Assembly: GCA_025774205.1 (NCBI GenBank)
Contig: JALGWK010000187.1
Location: 1-8,345 of the forward strand
Length of the DNA stretch: 8,345 nt
Source: a bacterium
GTDB taxonomy: Bacteria > Blakebacterota > Blakebacteria > Blakebacterales > Blakebacteraceae
Direction: 5' to 3'
This document shows positions 7,320 to 8,345 of the stretch, piece after piece. Numbering within the stretch: the stretch's first letter is position 1; the number at the start of each line of letters is the position of its first letter. The notes under the pieces were generated by a model. It had not been told where the DNA came from, made no database searches, and saw only the letters and a list, made by a program, of their open reading frames with translations. A program made the translations under genes and the position numbers.

Positions 7320-7337
7320 CTCAGGTACCTCACCGTG

Positions 7338-7356
7338 AGCCTTTAAGGTAAAGGCT
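7338..7356. promoter_or_regulatory. 19-bp perfect inverted repeat, candidate operator
   Basis: AGCCTTTA and TAAAGGCT (8-bp arms around AGG) lie 18 bases upstream of the serpin-like start, within the 172-base divergent spacer shared with the symporter. Position and symmetry fit a repressor or activator site acting on one or both genes, or a leader hairpin on the serpin transcript. No T-run follows, so a terminator is unlikely. Confidence 0.45.
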
Positions 7357-7425
7357 TGCCGAGACCCCCCTCCGTTCCGGATGACGAACGAAGGTGCCGG
7401 TACTGTTTACCCCCGACCGTTCCCC

Positions 7426-7455
7426 TTACCAGACAACTCGATTCTCTGATACATT
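7426..7455 (+). promoter_or_regulatory. possible promoter for the symporter
   Basis: TTACCA (7426-7431) and TACATT (7450-7455) are 18 bases apart and 37 bases upstream of the symporter ATG. Each matches four of six consensus positions. This is the best pair I find in the spacer on the plus strand; I see no convincing pair for the minus strand. Confidence 0.25.
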
Positions 7456-7491
7456 CTCTCCGGCTCGGCAACCGATCGCGCGGAGGGCTCC

Positions 7492-8345
7492 ATGCAGCTC
7501 AACTTCCTCGATACCATCGCCTTCATCGCCTTCATCGCCCTCGTGATCGGGGTCTCGCTCTACGCTTCCCGCAAGGAAGACACCTCGGAGGACTATTTCC
7601 TCGCGGGGAGAGGTCTGACCTGGTGGCTGGTCGGGTTCTCCCTCATCGCCTCCAATATATCATCCGAGCACTTCGTCGGTCAGGCGGGGAAAGGATTCGG
7701 CAGCGCCGGACTGGCCGTGGCCAGCTACGAGTGGATCGCGGCCATCACACTGGTGTTCGTGGCCATCTGGTTCCTGCCGCGATTCCTCCGCAGCGGGATC
7801 TACACCATCCCCGAGTTCCTGGAGTACCGTTACAACGCCACCGCCCGGGCCATCATGGCGGTCTTCATGATGGTAGCCTACGTGGTCGTGGCGATGGCCA
7901 CCGTACTCTACTCGGGAGCGATCGCCCTCAAGGCGATCTTCGGGATCAATGTCCTGCTCGGCATCTGGCTGATCGGACTGCTGGCGGGCGCCTACACCAT
8001 ATACGGCGGACTGAAAGCGGTGGTCTGGTCCGACCTGATCCAGGGCATCGCCCTCCTGATGGGAGGAGTGCTCGTCACCTGGCTGGGGTTGAGGGCCGTG
8101 GGAGGGGTTGCACCGTTCCTGTCGACCAATGCCGACAAACTCCACATGATCCTGCCGGCCAATCATGTCGATTACCCCTGGACCATTCTCCTGGTGGGCA
8201 TCTGGGTACCCAATCTCTTCTACTGGGGTCTGAACCAGTTCATCACCCAGCGGACCCTCGGCTCGAAGAGCCTCGCTGAAGGACAGCGCGGGATCCTCTT
8301 CGCGGCGATGTTCAAACTGCTGATCCCCTTCATCATCATCATGCC
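7492..8345 (+). CDS. Na+/sugar symporter of the SGLT branch, 3' end outside window
   Basis: The frame is open from the ATG at 7492 to the right edge: 284 residues, roughly the first half of a transporter of about 500-600. GGAGG ends 5 bases before the start. Hydrophobic segments lie at about 5-24, 44-62, 72-95, 120-148, 152-172, 180-200, 229-247 and 267-284. Solute:sodium symporter landmarks are SLIASNISSEHFVGQAG (50-66), ASYEW (77-81), YTIPEFLEYRYN (104-115), YTIYGGLKAVVWSDLIQ (168-184) and YWGLNQFITQRTL (244-256). The region 50-115 strongly recalls Vibrio vSGLT as I remember it, with Glu80 at the sugar-binding glutamate and His60 where vSGLT has Gln and human SGLT1 has His. It should import a sugar or similar solute with Na+ across the inner membrane. 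It is divergent from the serpin-like gene. Confidence 0.92.
   Translation, partial: MQLNFLDTIAFIAFIALVIGVSLYASRKEDTSEDYFLAGRGLTWWLVGFSLIASNISSEHFVGQAGKGFGSAGLAVASYEWIAAITLVFVAIWFLPRFLRSGIYTIPEFLEYRYNATARAIMAVFMMVAYVVVAMATVLYSGAIALKAIFGINVLLGIWLIGLLAGAYTIYGGLKAVVWSDLIQGIALLMGGVLVTWLGLRAVGGVAPFLSTNADKLHMILPANHVDYPWTILLVGIWVPNLFYWGLNQFITQRTLGSKSLAEGQRGILFAAMFKLLIPFIIIM

Noticed and set aside
7356-8279. 307-codon plus-strand open frame overlapping the symporter
   Set aside because: Arg/His/Gly-rich product in a different frame from the clear SGLT-type protein that starts at 7492 with a good ribosome-binding site.

Overview
This window looks like a GC-rich bacterial chromosome carrying secreted and cell-surface functions. 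No rRNA, tRNA, IS element, CRISPR array or phage gene is visible. The proteins are envelope-directed (two probable lipoproteins, two signal-peptide proteins, one membrane transporter). TPR proteins of the GWxTD type suggest a Gemmatimonadota, Acidobacteriota or FCB-group bacterium, but this is a guess from gene content and no marker gene settles it.

Layout. Four genes lie head to tail on the minus strand; in transcription order they run from 7319 down to 1. (1) A lipoprotein with a serpin-like fold, 7319 to 6225, whose original end was at 6151. (2) A secreted TPR/GWxTD protein of 766 residues, 6078 to 3778. (3) Its tandem paralogue, 3761 to 1457, split by a frameshift near 2040. (4) A YtcJ-type amidohydrolase lipoprotein starting at 1351 and running off the left edge. 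A divergent Na+/sugar symporter of the SGLT branch starts at 7492 on the plus strand and runs off the right edge. The 172-base divergent spacer holds a perfect 19-bp inverted repeat. The 105-base gap before the amidohydrolase holds three inverted repeats and a possible promoter.

How the genes may work together. Spacings of 72 and 16 bases suggest that the serpin and the two GWxTD proteins are co-transcribed. The amidohydrolase may have its own promoter. All four minus-strand products would act outside the cytoplasm, and the symporter would import a small solute. A surface protease inhibitor next to repeat-rich periplasmic proteins is suggestive, but the sequence does not show a shared pathway.

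The most notable point is that two neighbouring genes are broken by events that are not homopolymer errors. The serpin carries a perfect 44-bp tandem duplication (6219-6306) that removes its essential C-terminal strand. The second GWxTD gene carries a net loss of about 23 bases relative to its paralogue. The intact reading can be reconstructed in both cases.
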